Assembly (NCBI GenBank): GCA_015067925.1
Contig: SVLN01000002.1
Span: 47,027-111,026, forward strand
Length of the DNA: 64,000 nt
Direction of reading: 5' to 3'
DNA from: Oscillospiraceae bacterium
GTDB lineage: Bacteria; Bacillota; Clostridia; Oscillospirales; Oscillospiraceae
Positions within the stretch are counted from its first letter, which is position 1. Each line of letters opens with the position of its first letter. Of the stretch, positions 10,831 to 19,729 are shown in pieces. A program made the translations under genes and the position numbers. The notes beneath the pieces were generated by a model. It was given only the letters and a program-made list of their open reading frames with translations, was not told where the DNA came from and did no database searches.

Positions 10831-10929
10831 CTCTGCATGAGTCGTCTTTCTCTTGATTTTTTGCAAGTTGTTGACTATACTGTTGTAGTATTATCTTGCA
10901 ATTATGGAAAGGAACGATCTCATGCAGAG
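10831..10929. repeat. Nested, nearly concentric inverted repeats surrounding promoter and start codon
   Basis: CTCTGCATGAG (10831-41)/CTCATGCAGAG (10919-29) and TTGCAAG (10861-67)/CTTGCAA (10895-901), both perfect. Confidence 0.75.
10853..10881 (+). promoter_or_regulatory. Predicted promoter of the aminotransferase gene
   Basis: TTGATT (10853-58)-17-TATACT (10876-81). Confidence 0.5.
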
Positions 10930-12118
10930 TTTGTCTTCTGTTGCTTCCTCCGCCCGCGCATCCGCCACTTTGGCCATTGACTCCCAGTTTAAGAAAATGC
11001 GCGCTGACGGCATTGATGTTGTTGGTTTTGGTGCAGGTGAGCCCGATTTTAATACACCCGATCACATTACCCAGGCTGCAATTCGCGCCTTGATGGACGG
11101 CAAAACCAAGTATACTGCCGCCAGCGGCCTTGCTGAACTGAAGCAGGCGGTCTGTTACCGCATGAAGGAAGACCTGGGTCTTGACTATACTGCCGAGAAC
11201 GTTTGCATTGCCAGTGGCGCAAAGCACAATGTGTTCCTGGCTCTGCAGGCGCTGATTAATGTCGGTGATGAGATTATTCTTCCCGCGCCTTACTGGGTCA
11301 GCTATATCGAAATGATCCGTCTGGCAGGCGGTTATCCCGTTGTCATTAAGACCACCGAGGAAACCGGTTTCAAGATGACGGTGGAGCAGTTCAAGGAATC
11401 GATCACCCATCGCACCAAGTGCCTGATCCTCAACAACCCGTCTAACCCAACCGGCATGCTCTACTCTGAAGCAGAGCTCCGTGAAATTGCCGAGATCTGT
11501 GTGAAGCACAACATCTACGTCATTGCTGACGAGATTTACTACACTCTTGTCTATGATGATAAGCCGTTTACTTCTTTTGCCTCCCTGGGCGAGGAAATCA
11601 AGAACCTGACGGTTCTGATCAACGGCGTTTCCAAGTCTTATGCCATGACCGGCTGGCGTATTGGCTACTCTCTGGCCAATAAGGAGATCACCGGTGTCAT
11701 GAGTCGCTATGTCAGCCATTCCACCGGTGCCCCGGCCACCTTTGCCCAGTGGGGCGCGGTGGAGGCTCTGACCGGCCCGCAGGATGCTGTTTATGAAATG
11801 AAGGCCGCTTTTGAGCAGCGCCGCAATTATCTGGTGGAGCGCATGAATCAGATTGAAGGTGTCAGCTGCCTGATGCCCGAGGGTGCATTCTACGTGATGA
11901 TGAACCTGAAGGACCTGATGGGCAAGCAGCTCTACGGCGTGACGGTTGACGGTGCCGACACCTTTGCAGAGCTTTTCCTGCAGCATGGCCTCGTTTGTGT
12001 TGTTCCCGGAACGTCCTTTGCTGCACCGCAGTACGTTCGTTGGAGCTATGCCACCAGCATGGAGAACATCAAGGCCGGTCTGGATCGACTGGAGAAGTTC
12101 CTGAAAGAAGGCAAATAA
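10922..12118 (+). CDS. PLP-dependent class I/II aminotransferase (aspartate aminotransferase-like)
   Basis: NNPSNPTGMLYS, GVSKSYAMTGWRIGY; start with SD AAAGGAAC. Confidence 0.92.
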   Translation: MQSLSSVASSARASATLAIDSQFKKMRADGIDVVGFGAGEPDFNTPDHITQAAIRALMDGKTKYTAASGLAELKQAVCYRMKEDLGLDYTAENVCIASGAKHNVFLALQALINVGDEIILPAPYWVSYIEMIRLAGGYPVVIKTTEETGFKMTVEQFKESITHRTKCLILNNPSNPTGMLYSEAELREIAEICVKHNIYVIADEIYYTLVYDDKPFTSFASLGEEIKNLTVLINGVSKSYAMTGWRIGYSLANKEITGVMSRYVSHSTGAPATFAQWGAVEALTGPQDAVYEMKAAFEQRRNYLVERMNQIEGVSCLMPEGAFYVMMNLKDLMGKQLYGVTVDGADTFAELFLQHGLVCVVPGTSFAAPQYVRWSYATSMENIKAGLDRLEKFLKEGK

Positions 12119-12123
12119 TCAAG

Positions 12124-12151
12124 AACCGGCATAGTATGGACTATGCCGGTT
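12124..12151 (+). terminator. Terminator hairpin after the aminotransferase gene
   Basis: aaccggcatag-tatgga-ctatgccggtt then tactttatt. Confidence 0.75.
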
Positions 12152-12180
12152 TACTTTATTCCTTTATTTTGATAAAGTGA

Positions 12181-12209
12181 TTGACAAGGCAAAGAATTGG
12201 CGCTATAAT
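12181..12209 (+). promoter_or_regulatory. Full-consensus SigA promoter of serC
   Basis: TTGACA-17-TATAAT. Confidence 0.9.
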
Positions 12210-12280
12210 CTCCGTAATAATTGAAGCCCTTGTGGGGGTAGCAGGGGAGTCCCTGCGATAGTTCAAGGAGGTCAACAACT

Positions 12281-13366
12281 ATGAAGTACGATCGCGTTTA
12301 TAATTTCTCCGCCGGCCCATCCATGCTTCCTGTGGAAGTTCTGGAGTCTGTGCGTGACAACATGCTCAACTACGAAGGCAGCGGCATGAGTGTTATGGAG
12401 ATGAGCCATCGTTCTAAGGTCTATGAAAAGATCATTGGTGAGGCTGAGGCCAACCTGAGAGATCTGATGGGTATTCCTGAAAACTACAAGGTCATGTTCG
12501 TTCAGGGCGGCGCCACTCTGCAGTTCGCTATGCTGCCGATGAACCTGATGAAGAACAATGTTGCTGATTATATCGTCACCGGCGCCTGGTCCAACAAGGC
12601 TTATGCCGAGGCCAAGAAGTATGGCAAGATCAACCTGATCGCTTCCAGCAAGGATAAGAACTATTCTTACATTCCCGATGTTTCCGATCTGCCCATTTCC
12701 GAGGACGCTGACTACGTTTACATCTGCGAGAACGAGACCATTCACGGCACTACCTTCCGTGATCTGCCCAACACCAAGGGTAAGATCCTGGTTGCCGACC
12801 AGAGCTCCATGTTCCTGTCCAAGCCCGTTAATGTCGCTGACTATGGCGTCATCTACGGCGGCGTACAGAAGAACGTCGGTCCTGCCGGTTTGTCCATCGT
12901 CATCATGCGCGAGGATCTGATCACCGATCAGCTGCCCGAGTATGTTCCCACTTACATGAGCTACAAGATTCATGCCGACAACGACTCCATGTACAACACT
13001 CCCAACTGCTGGGCCATTTACGTCTGTGGTGAAGTGTTCAAGTACCTGAAGAAGATCGGCGGCCTGGAAGAGATGAACCGCCGCAACGAAGAAAAGGCTA
13101 AGGTTCTGTATGACTTCCTGGATGCAAGCTCCATGTTCAACGGCACCGTTGAGAAGCAGTTCCGCTCCCTGATGAACGTTCCCTTCGTCACTGAGTCTGC
13201 TGAGCTGGATGCAGAAGTCGTTGCCGCCACCAAGGCTGCTGGTTTTGACAACCTGAAGGGCCACCGCTCCGTGGGCGGTCTGCGCGCTTCCATCTACAAC
13301 GCCATGCCCAAGGAAGGCGTTGAGGCACTGGTCGATTTCCTGAAGGATTTCGAGGCAAAGCACTAA
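12281..13366 (+). CDS. serC: Phosphoserine aminotransferase
   Basis: YNFSAGPSMLPVEVLE, GVIYGGVQKNVGPAG, LRASIYNAMP. Confidence 0.96.
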   Translation: MKYDRVYNFSAGPSMLPVEVLESVRDNMLNYEGSGMSVMEMSHRSKVYEKIIGEAEANLRDLMGIPENYKVMFVQGGATLQFAMLPMNLMKNNVADYIVTGAWSNKAYAEAKKYGKINLIASSKDKNYSYIPDVSDLPISEDADYVYICENETIHGTTFRDLPNTKGKILVADQSSMFLSKPVNVADYGVIYGGVQKNVGPAGLSIVIMREDLITDQLPEYVPTYMSYKIHADNDSMYNTPNCWAIYVCGEVFKYLKKIGGLEEMNRRNEEKAKVLYDFLDASSMFNGTVEKQFRSLMNVPFVTESAELDAEVVAATKAAGFDNLKGHRSVGGLRASIYNAMPKEGVEALVDFLKDFEAKH

Positions 13367-13379
13367 TTGCTGTTAAGAA

Positions 13380-13410
13380 CGCCCCGACTCAGATGAGTCG
13401 GGGCGTTTTG
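13380..13410 (+). terminator. Rho-independent terminator after serC
   Basis: cgccccgactc-agat-gagtcggggcg-tttt. Confidence 0.92.
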
Positions 13411-13418
13411 CTATTTAT

Positions 13419-14498
13419 TTAGCATTCTGCCAGGCAGCGGCGAATCAGCTGATGCTGACGCTTGACCAACAGAACCTCGTTGAGGGTGTGAGGAACGGAG
13501 CGCTGGCCTTCCAGCTCAGTAGAAATGTAGCCCTTATAACCGCCATCCACCAGAGCCTTGATGTAACGAGGATAGTCCACCTCGTCGCACGTCAGATCTT
13601 CGTCGATCCAGTAGAGCTTACCGTGGACGTAGCACAGGCGGGAAGCATACTCCTGCACCGTAGCGGGCGGGGTGATGTTCTTCTTGTTCAGGGCATTCAT
13701 GCCAAAGAAGTTTGCGCCGGTGAGAATGTTCATTTCAATGTCGCTGGCGCCCATTTCCTTGATCTTGGCCTCGACCTCGTCCCAATCCACATCGTTGTTG
13801 CCGTCGAAGGTGTAGGCCTTGCGGGACATCGCACGCAGATACTGAATGATCTCGCGCTTGGCACCGCGGCGAACATAGTTTTCCTCCTCCATGGGGGACA
13901 TATCGCGGAACAGCCCGGAGAAGTCCAGCATCAGACCGCCGCCTTCGTAGCAGCCAGTCTTTTCAATGGCATCAAGGAAGTCGTCATTGCCGCCGTCCTC
14001 CAGCAGGCCGGGTGCGTGAACTTCCAGAGCCATCTTCACGCCCATTTCTTCTGCGTAGGGCAGCAGGCGGGCGAAGGTCTCAGCGTTGACGGTGGTCATC
14101 TGCGGAGTGTGGCCGCCCCACATGCCGTTGTGGCCGGTGTGGCTCAGACGGATGAACTTGCAGCCCAGCTTCTTGGCAGAGCGCAGATACTGCATGGTTA
14201 CATCAAAGATTTCGTCATCGTTTAAGTACTTGTTGGGATCTTTCCAGAAACGGCGGTCAGCAAAGTGCTCGTAGCAGACGGGCTCAATGCCGGTGTCATG
14301 CAGCGCCTGGAACCACTCGTTCAAGAATGCATCGGAAACATAGGGGAAGGTGGGGATCAGTGTTTCGCCGAACAGTTCCACACCCGTGCCGCCTGCACCG
14401 CGAATGGCGGTCAGAGCGCCGACTAGGTCCATATCACCACGCCAGATGGCTTCCTGATAGGAATACAGGGATACGCCGAGCTTGATATCTTCTTTCAT
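13419..14498 (-). CDS. Sugar phosphate isomerase/epimerase-type TIM barrel; candidate C-glycoside deglycosidase alpha subunit
   Basis: Xylose-isomerase-like TIM barrel with E/D/H/E candidate metal ligands (ALEVHAP, LDFSG, YVHGKLY, STELEGQ); adjacent to a beta-subunit-like gene. Confidence 0.7.
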   Translation of the reverse strand: MKEDIKLGVSLYSYQEAIWRGDMDLVGALTAIRGAGGTGVELFGETLIPTFPYVSDAFLNEWFQALHDTGIEPVCYEHFADRRFWKDPNKYLNDDEIFDVTMQYLRSAKKLGCKFIRLSHTGHNGMWGGHTPQMTTVNAETFARLLPYAEEMGVKMALEVHAPGLLEDGGNDDFLDAIEKTGCYEGGGLMLDFSGLFRDMSPMEEENYVRRGAKREIIQYLRAMSRKAYTFDGNNDVDWDEVEAKIKEMGASDIEMNILTGANFFGMNALNKKNITPPATVQEYASRLCYVHGKLYWIDEDLTCDEVDYPRYIKALVDGGYKGYISTELEGQRSVPHTLNEVLLVKRQHQLIRRCLAEC

Positions 14499-14512
14499 TT
14501 CTTGTACTCCTC

Positions 14513-15013
14513 TCAAAGAATGGTAATGTCTTTTTCGCAGCAGGCTCTTGTGTTATAATGGTCACGAAGAGCGACGCCGTACTTCACGTGATGCACATCC
14601 TGCTCGATGCCACCGGGAATAGCCAGGAAGATACGCAGGTAGTCCTGATACTTCCACATCCAGTTGTTGTCAAACAGACCAGTGCCAAGATCAGACAGGG
14701 GGAAATCGCGGCCTTCGTACCAGACGTACTTTACTTCGTCCGGGATCCACTGGCCGTCCACCTCGAAGCCGATGGCTTCGATCTGGTTCATGGGAAGCGC
14801 GCGATAGCCGGGGATGCGGACATCCAGGCAATAACCGATGCAGACGCCGTCCTTATAGACGTTTCTGCCGTAATCAGCCAGCAGGCGAGGATTCCAACGG
14901 GCCTTGGGATCGCCAAAGTCTTCGATCTTGTCGAAGGCAGGCGAGGGGAAGAAGAACGGATTGTCGTCGCCGAAGCGAACGATTTTTTTGATGTTCAGCG
15001 GTGCTTTATCCAT
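14513..15013 (-). CDS. DUF6379-like protein; candidate C-glycoside deglycosidase beta subunit
   Basis: vykDGvcIGYcLdVRIPgYRalPmnqIEaigfevDGqwip resembles small beta subunits of C-deglycosylation enzymes. Confidence 0.6.
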   Translation of the reverse strand: MDKAPLNIKKIVRFGDDNPFFFPSPAFDKIEDFGDPKARWNPRLLADYGRNVYKDGVCIGYCLDVRIPGYRALPMNQIEAIGFEVDGQWIPDEVKYVWYEGRDFPLSDLGTGLFDNNWMWKYQDYLRIFLAIPGGIEQDVHHVKYGVALRDHYNTRACCEKDITIL

Positions 15014-15116
15014 GCGATTAGGTCCTTTCGTAGTTTGCTTGTGAATGATTGATATATCAAATCATCCTTTTATATTATAGCGAGCAATGTTCTTTGCGTC
15101 AAGAAAGAGGTGCGTT

Positions 15117-15620
15117 ATGAACGAGTCAATATTCATAAAGAAAACACATTCGCCTGTGGGGCCGCTGACGCTTGCCTGCACAGACGATTCCGTATGCGGC
15201 TTGTGGTTTGAGGATGCCAGATTCTATCTTTATGGCTTGCCACAGAACGTCATAGAAGCAGATCATCCCATGCAAAGAATTCTGGAGAATTGGTTGGAGG
15301 AATACTTCGCAGGGAATAAGCCGACAATTGATTTCCCAATCAGAACATTCGGATCTGCTTTCCAGCGTTCTGTGTGGGAACAATTAAGGAAAATACCATA
15401 CGGGCAAACAGTTAGCTACGGACAGATTGCGAAAGTCCTGCTTGATCAAACAGGCAAAAACGTCTCTGCCCGGGCTGTGGGCGGCGCTGTGGGGAGAAAT
15501 CCCTTGAGTATCGCAATTCCCTGTCATCGCGTGATCGGCGCAGACGGAAGCCTCACAGGCTATGGGGGAGGTTTGGATCGTAAACGGTTCCTGCTTCAGT
15601 TAGAAGGAATGATGTTATAA
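15117..15620 (+). CDS. ogt: Methylated-DNA--[protein]-cysteine S-methyltransferase
   Basis: IPCHRVIGADGSLTGYGGGLDRKRFLL active-site motif. Confidence 0.95.
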   Translation: MNESIFIKKTHSPVGPLTLACTDDSVCGLWFEDARFYLYGLPQNVIEADHPMQRILENWLEEYFAGNKPTIDFPIRTFGSAFQRSVWEQLRKIPYGQTVSYGQIAKVLLDQTGKNVSARAVGGAVGRNPLSIAIPCHRVIGADGSLTGYGGGLDRKRFLLQLEGMML

Positions 15621-15660
15621 AAAAAGAGCCTCCCGTTTGCGGGGTGTTCGTAAAACAGTT

Positions 15661-15698
15661 AATCCGACCTATGGTTGCAATCATAGGTCGGATTTTAT
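15661..15698 (+). terminator. Hairpin terminator
   Basis: aatccgacctatg...cataggtcggatt-ttat. Confidence 0.8.
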
Positions 15699-15727
15699 GT
15701 TACGCACTGGCGCGGCAGCGCCCAGGG

Positions 15728-15773
15728 CTCCCTTGTGTAAAGGGAGCTGTCAGCGAAGCTGACTAAGGGATTG
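15728..15773. repeat. Left terminal inverted repeat of the DUF559 element
   Basis: Reverse complement CAATCCCTTAGTCAGCTTCGCTGACAGCTCCCTTTACACAAGGGAG matches the right copy; contains two hairpins. Confidence 0.85.
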
Positions 15774-16118
15774 CTTTACCGCAGCATCGATATACTCACA
15801 AACTCCACGGAAATTTCTGCCGACTTCGTTGTTGGGAATACGAATGACTCTCAGACCATACCCCTCCAGAAAAGCGGTGCGGTCTGCATCTTTTTTAACG
15901 TTTCTATCCTCATAGTGTTGAGAACCGTCCAACTCAATGACGAGTTTTGCTTCTGCGCTATAGAAATCGGCGATATATTTTCCCAGCACCTTTTGCCTGG
16001 AAAAACGGACAGGGTAGGAACGCAGAAAATCATACCATAGGTGCCGTTCTTCCCTGGTCATTTCTTTTCGCAGCTGTTTTGCCAAAGGAACCAACTGCTT
16101 ATTGTACTTTGACTGCAT
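15750..16118 (-). CDS. DUF559 domain protein (endonuclease-like, Vsr/PD-(D/E)XK fold)
   Basis: MTREERHLWYDFLRSYPVRFSRQKVLGKYIADFYSAEAKLVIELDGSQHYE; start MQSKYNKQ with SD GGAGGG. Confidence 0.88.
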   Translation of the reverse strand: MQSKYNKQLVPLAKQLRKEMTREERHLWYDFLRSYPVRFSRQKVLGKYIADFYSAEAKLVIELDGSQHYEDRNVKKDADRTAFLEGYGLRVIRIPNNEVGRNFRGVCEYIDAAVKQSLSQLR

Positions 16119-16120
16119 GA

Positions 16121-16171
16121 CAATCCCTCCGTCACGGCTTACGCCGTGCCACCTCCCTTTACACAAGGGAG
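16121..16171. repeat. Right terminal inverted repeat of the DUF559 element
   Basis: CAATCCCTCCGTCACGGCTTACGCCGTGCCACCTCCCTTTACACAAGGGAG. Confidence 0.85.
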
Positions 16172-16258
16172 GCTTTGGTGCGGTGCGAAATCGCAGATCG
16201 CACAATACACCGAAAGGTGTATAGAAGTGCGCCCTTTATCAGTTCGACAAATTGGAAT

Positions 16259-16570
16259 TTACTCAACTGTAACACTTGTTGCTACAAGCAAGTTTGTTTG
16301 TTCTTCGATTGCACTTTCCACAATTACTTTATCTCCAATTTTGGCATTGGTTTCGCAATCCTTTGTAAGCCAAAGGCAAATATCTTCTTCATCAGTAGAA
16401 ATTGTGATGTATGCACGACTTTGTCTATTTCCTTCGTTTACAACACTCATTGCTCTATCGGTAACTGTTCCAGAATAAGTTTTTTCTGACCCTTCTACCA
16501 ACTTGCTACCACAACCAGCCAAAGCAAGTATGCAAACCAAAAGCAAGAGTAATGTAACCAATCTTTTCAT
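16259..16570 (-). CDS. Small predicted lipoprotein, unknown function
   Basis: MKRLVTLLLLLVCILALAGC signal peptide with lipobox. Confidence 0.7.
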   Translation of the reverse strand: MKRLVTLLLLLVCILALAGCGSKLVEGSEKTYSGTVTDRAMSVVNEGNRQSRAYITISTDEEDICLWLTKDCETNAKIGDKVIVESAIEEQTNLLVATSVTVE

Positions 16571-16647
16571 ACAATCACACTCCTTTGTCAAATTCCGATT
16601 TATCGATTTGTTTAATCATATCATATGGCTTCAATATATGCAAGAAC

Positions 16648-16675
16648 AGTCCCGGCAGACATTACTGCCGGGACT
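16648..16675 (-). terminator. Hairpin downstream of ppdK
   Basis: agtcccggcag-acatta-ctgccgggact. Confidence 0.55.
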
Positions 16676-16725
16676 GAAGCTGTCTTATGAGCACCCGCCT
16701 TTTGGGAGGCTCTTCTTCTAAAAAC

Positions 16726-19350
16726 TTACTTGTTGTTGATCGCAGCCTGAGCAGCAGCCAGACGAGCGATGGGAACGCGGAACGGGGAGCAGGAGACATA
16801 GGTCAGACCGATCTTGTGGCAGAATTCCACAGTGGAGGGGTCGCCGCCATGCTCGCCGCAGATGCCCAGCTTGATGTCGGGACGGGTCTCACGGCCCAGC
16901 TCGGAAGCCATCTTCACCAGGCGACCAACGCCGATCTGGTCGATCTTGGCAAACGGATCAGACTCGTAGATCTTGCGGTCGTAGTAGGACGGCAGGAACT
17001 TGCCGGCATCGTCACGGCTGAAGCCGAAGGTCATCTGGGTCAGGTCGTTGGTGCCGAAGGAGAAGAACTCAGCGGACTTGGCAATGACGTCCGCGGTCAG
17101 AGCAGCGCGCGGGATCTCGATCATGGTGCCAACTTTGTACTTCATGTCGCTGCCGGCCTCTTCGATCAGTTCCTTAGCAGCCTGATCAATGACACTCTTT
17201 ACGAAGTCCAGCTCCTTGACCTCGCCAACCAGCGGGATCATGATTTCGGGCTCGATCTTCCAAGCCGGACGACGGGCACGGACAGCCAGAGCGGCCTTGA
17301 TGATTGCAGTGGTCTGCATCTTGGCGATCTCGGGATAGGTGACAGCCAGACGGCAGCCACGATGACCCATCATCGGGTTGAACTCGTGCAGGGAAGAGAT
17401 GACGCTCTGCAGGTGCTCTTCAGAGATCTTCATTTCCTTGGCCAGAGCCTTGATGTCGTCGGGATCGGTGGGAACGAACTCATGCAGGGGGGGATCCAGC
17501 AGACGGATGGTAACGGGGTTACCCTTCATGGCCTCGTAGATGGCCTCGAAGTCGCCCTGCTGATAGGGCAGCAGCTTGGCAAGAGCCTTCTCGCGCTGCT
17601 CAACAGTCTCAGAGACGATCATCTCACGGATGGCGGCAATGCGGTCAGCCTCGAAGAACATATGCTCGGTACGGCACAGGCCGATGCCTTCGGCACCGAA
17701 GTTCAGAGCTGTAGTAGCGTCGCGCGGGGTATCGGCATTGGTGCGAATCTGCAGCTTGCGGAACTTGTCGGCCCAAGCCATGATGCGGCCAAATTCGCCG
17801 GCGATGGTGGCTTCGGTGGTGGCAATGGCTTCGCCGTAGATGTTACCGGTGGAACCGTCGATGGAGATCCAGTCGCCTTCCTTGTAGACCTTACCGGCCA
17901 GCTCGAAGGTCTTGTTCTCTTCGTCCATCTTGATGGCGCCGCAGCCGGAGACACAGCAGGTGCCCATGCCGCGGGCGACGACAGCAGCGTGGCTGGTCAT
18001 ACCGCCGCGAACGGTCAGGATGCCCTGGGCGTAGTTCATGCCCTCGATGTCCTCGGGAGAGGTTTCCAGACGGACCAGAACGACCTTCTTGCCTTCCTTG
18101 CCCCACTCGGTGGCGTCTTCAGCAGTGAAGACCACCTGGCCGCAGGCAGCGCCGGGGGAGGCAGCCAGGCCCTGGCCGATGGGGGTAGCAGCCTTCAGGG
18201 AGTCGGCGTCGAACATGGGATGCAGCAGGCTGTCCAGGCTCTTCGGATCGATCATGCAGACAGCTTCTTCTTCGGTAATCATGCCTTCGTCCACCAGATC
18301 GCAGGCGATCTTCAGAGCGGCAGCAGCGGTACGCTTGCCATTACGGGTCTGCAGCATGAACAGCTTCTTGTTCTCAATGGTGAACTCCATATCCTGCATA
18401 TCACGGTAGTGATACTCCAGCTTGTCGCAGATCTGAGTGAACTGCTCATAAACCTCAGGCATGACCTCAGCCAGCTGATCGATGGTCTGGGGAGTACGGA
18501 CGCCGGCAACGACGTCTTCGCCCTGGGCATTCATCAGGAATTCGCCGAACAGCTTCTTCTCGCCGGTGGCGGGGTTACGGGTGAAAGCAACGCCGGTGCC
18601 GGAGGTCTCGCCCATGTTGCCGAAGACCATTTCCTGCACGTTAACAGCAGTACCCCAGGAAGAGGGGATGTCGTTCATACGGCGATAGTAGTTGGCGCGG
18701 GGATTATCCCAGCTGCGGAAGACGGCCTTGATGGCGCCCATCAGCTGCTCCTTGGGATCCTGGGGGAAGTCGGTACCCAGCTTGGCCTTATACTCGGCCT
18801 TGAACATCTCGGCCAGTTCCTTCAGGTCACGGGCGGTCAGCTCGGTGTCCAGGGTGACGCCGCGCTTTTCCTTCATCTCGTCGATGAGCTGCTCGAAGTA
18901 CTTCTTGCCAACTTCCATGACGACGTCGGAGTACATCTGGATGAAACGGCGGTAGGAGTCATAAGCGAAACGAGGATTCTTGGTCTTCTTGGCGAAAGAC
19001 TCAACAACCTTGTCGTTCAGACCCAGGTTCAGAATGGTATCCATCATACCGGGCATGGAAGCGCGGGCGCCGGAACGAACGGAAACCAGCAGGGGGTTGT
19101 TCATGTCGCCGAACTTCTTGTCGGTGGTCCACTCCAGCTTCTTGATGTAGTCCATGATCTGGGACTCGATCTCTTCGTTGATGGTGCGGCCGTCTTCGTA
19201 GTACTGGGTGCAGGCCTCGGTGGTGATGGTGAAGCCGCGGGGAACGGGCATGCCCAGATTGGTCATTTCGGCCAGGTTAGCACCCTTGCCGCCCAGCAGT
19301 TCACGCATGGAGCCGTTGCCTTCAGAAAACAGATAGACATACTTTTTCAT
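16726..19350 (-). CDS. ppdK: Pyruvate, phosphate dikinase
   Basis: LLGGKGANLAEMTNLGMPVPRGF, GGMTSHAAVVARGMG, GICGEHGGDP. Confidence 0.97.
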   Translation of the reverse strand: MKKYVYLFSEGNGSMRELLGGKGANLAEMTNLGMPVPRGFTITTEACTQYYEDGRTINEEIESQIMDYIKKLEWTTDKKFGDMNNPLLVSVRSGARASMPGMMDTILNLGLNDKVVESFAKKTKNPRFAYDSYRRFIQMYSDVVMEVGKKYFEQLIDEMKEKRGVTLDTELTARDLKELAEMFKAEYKAKLGTDFPQDPKEQLMGAIKAVFRSWDNPRANYYRRMNDIPSSWGTAVNVQEMVFGNMGETSGTGVAFTRNPATGEKKLFGEFLMNAQGEDVVAGVRTPQTIDQLAEVMPEVYEQFTQICDKLEYHYRDMQDMEFTIENKKLFMLQTRNGKRTAAAALKIACDLVDEGMITEEEAVCMIDPKSLDSLLHPMFDADSLKAATPIGQGLAASPGAACGQVVFTAEDATEWGKEGKKVVLVRLETSPEDIEGMNYAQGILTVRGGMTSHAAVVARGMGTCCVSGCGAIKMDEENKTFELAGKVYKEGDWISIDGSTGNIYGEAIATTEATIAGEFGRIMAWADKFRKLQIRTNADTPRDATTALNFGAEGIGLCRTEHMFFEADRIAAIREMIVSETVEQREKALAKLLPYQQGDFEAIYEAMKGNPVTIRLLDPPLHEFVPTDPDDIKALAKEMKISEEHLQSVISSLHEFNPMMGHRGCRLAVTYPEIAKMQTTAIIKAALAVRARRPAWKIEPEIMIPLVGEVKELDFVKSVIDQAAKELIEEAGSDMKYKVGTMIEIPRAALTADVIAKSAEFFSFGTNDLTQMTFGFSRDDAGKFLPSYYDRKIYESDPFAKIDQIGVGRLVKMASELGRETRPDIKLGICGEHGGDPSTVEFCHKIGLTYVSCSPFRVPIARLAAAQAAINNK

Positions 19351-19729
19351 GTGTTTACTCCTTATATCCAAATTTGCTTTTGAAAACGAATTGAGTTGGA
19401 TTGTTGCTTTTGGCAACGAATTGAAAACCGAAACCAAAGAATTTAGATTTTCGGGAAAATCTGAAAAATCGGAAAAATAGTCCAAATATGAAAAATAAGG
19501 AACTGTTGCTTTTGCATATTTCCGACTTTAGACAGAAGTTCGCAAATCCGCCGCGAAAAGAGCATTTTTATCCACGGTTAATATACAGCATTTTCCGCTT
19601 TTACGCAATCCAAAAGAATTGTAACACGACGGGTAATTTTTAAGCATTGTTTGTACAAAATGCACAAAAAATGACAGCAAAAGAGGGAATCGTTGCGTAA
19701 TGCAACTTCTTTCTTTTGCTGTCATCGAC

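Noticed and set aside
12272-13363. 363-aa minus ORF over serC (and similar antisense ORFs over leuC, leuB, ftsK, the aminotransferase, MFS, M20 and the zinc-ribbon/Ig gene)
   Set aside because: Shadow frames produced by codon bias of the real genes
15750-16118. DUF559 gene as a complete restriction-modification system
   Set aside because: No methyltransferase neighbour; the adjacent ogt gene is a DNA-repair alkyltransferase
16687-19383. 898-aa ORF on the plus strand opposite ppdK
   Set aside because: Antisense shadow ORF over a strongly conserved gene; low-complexity Gly/His/Leu-rich translation and no SD
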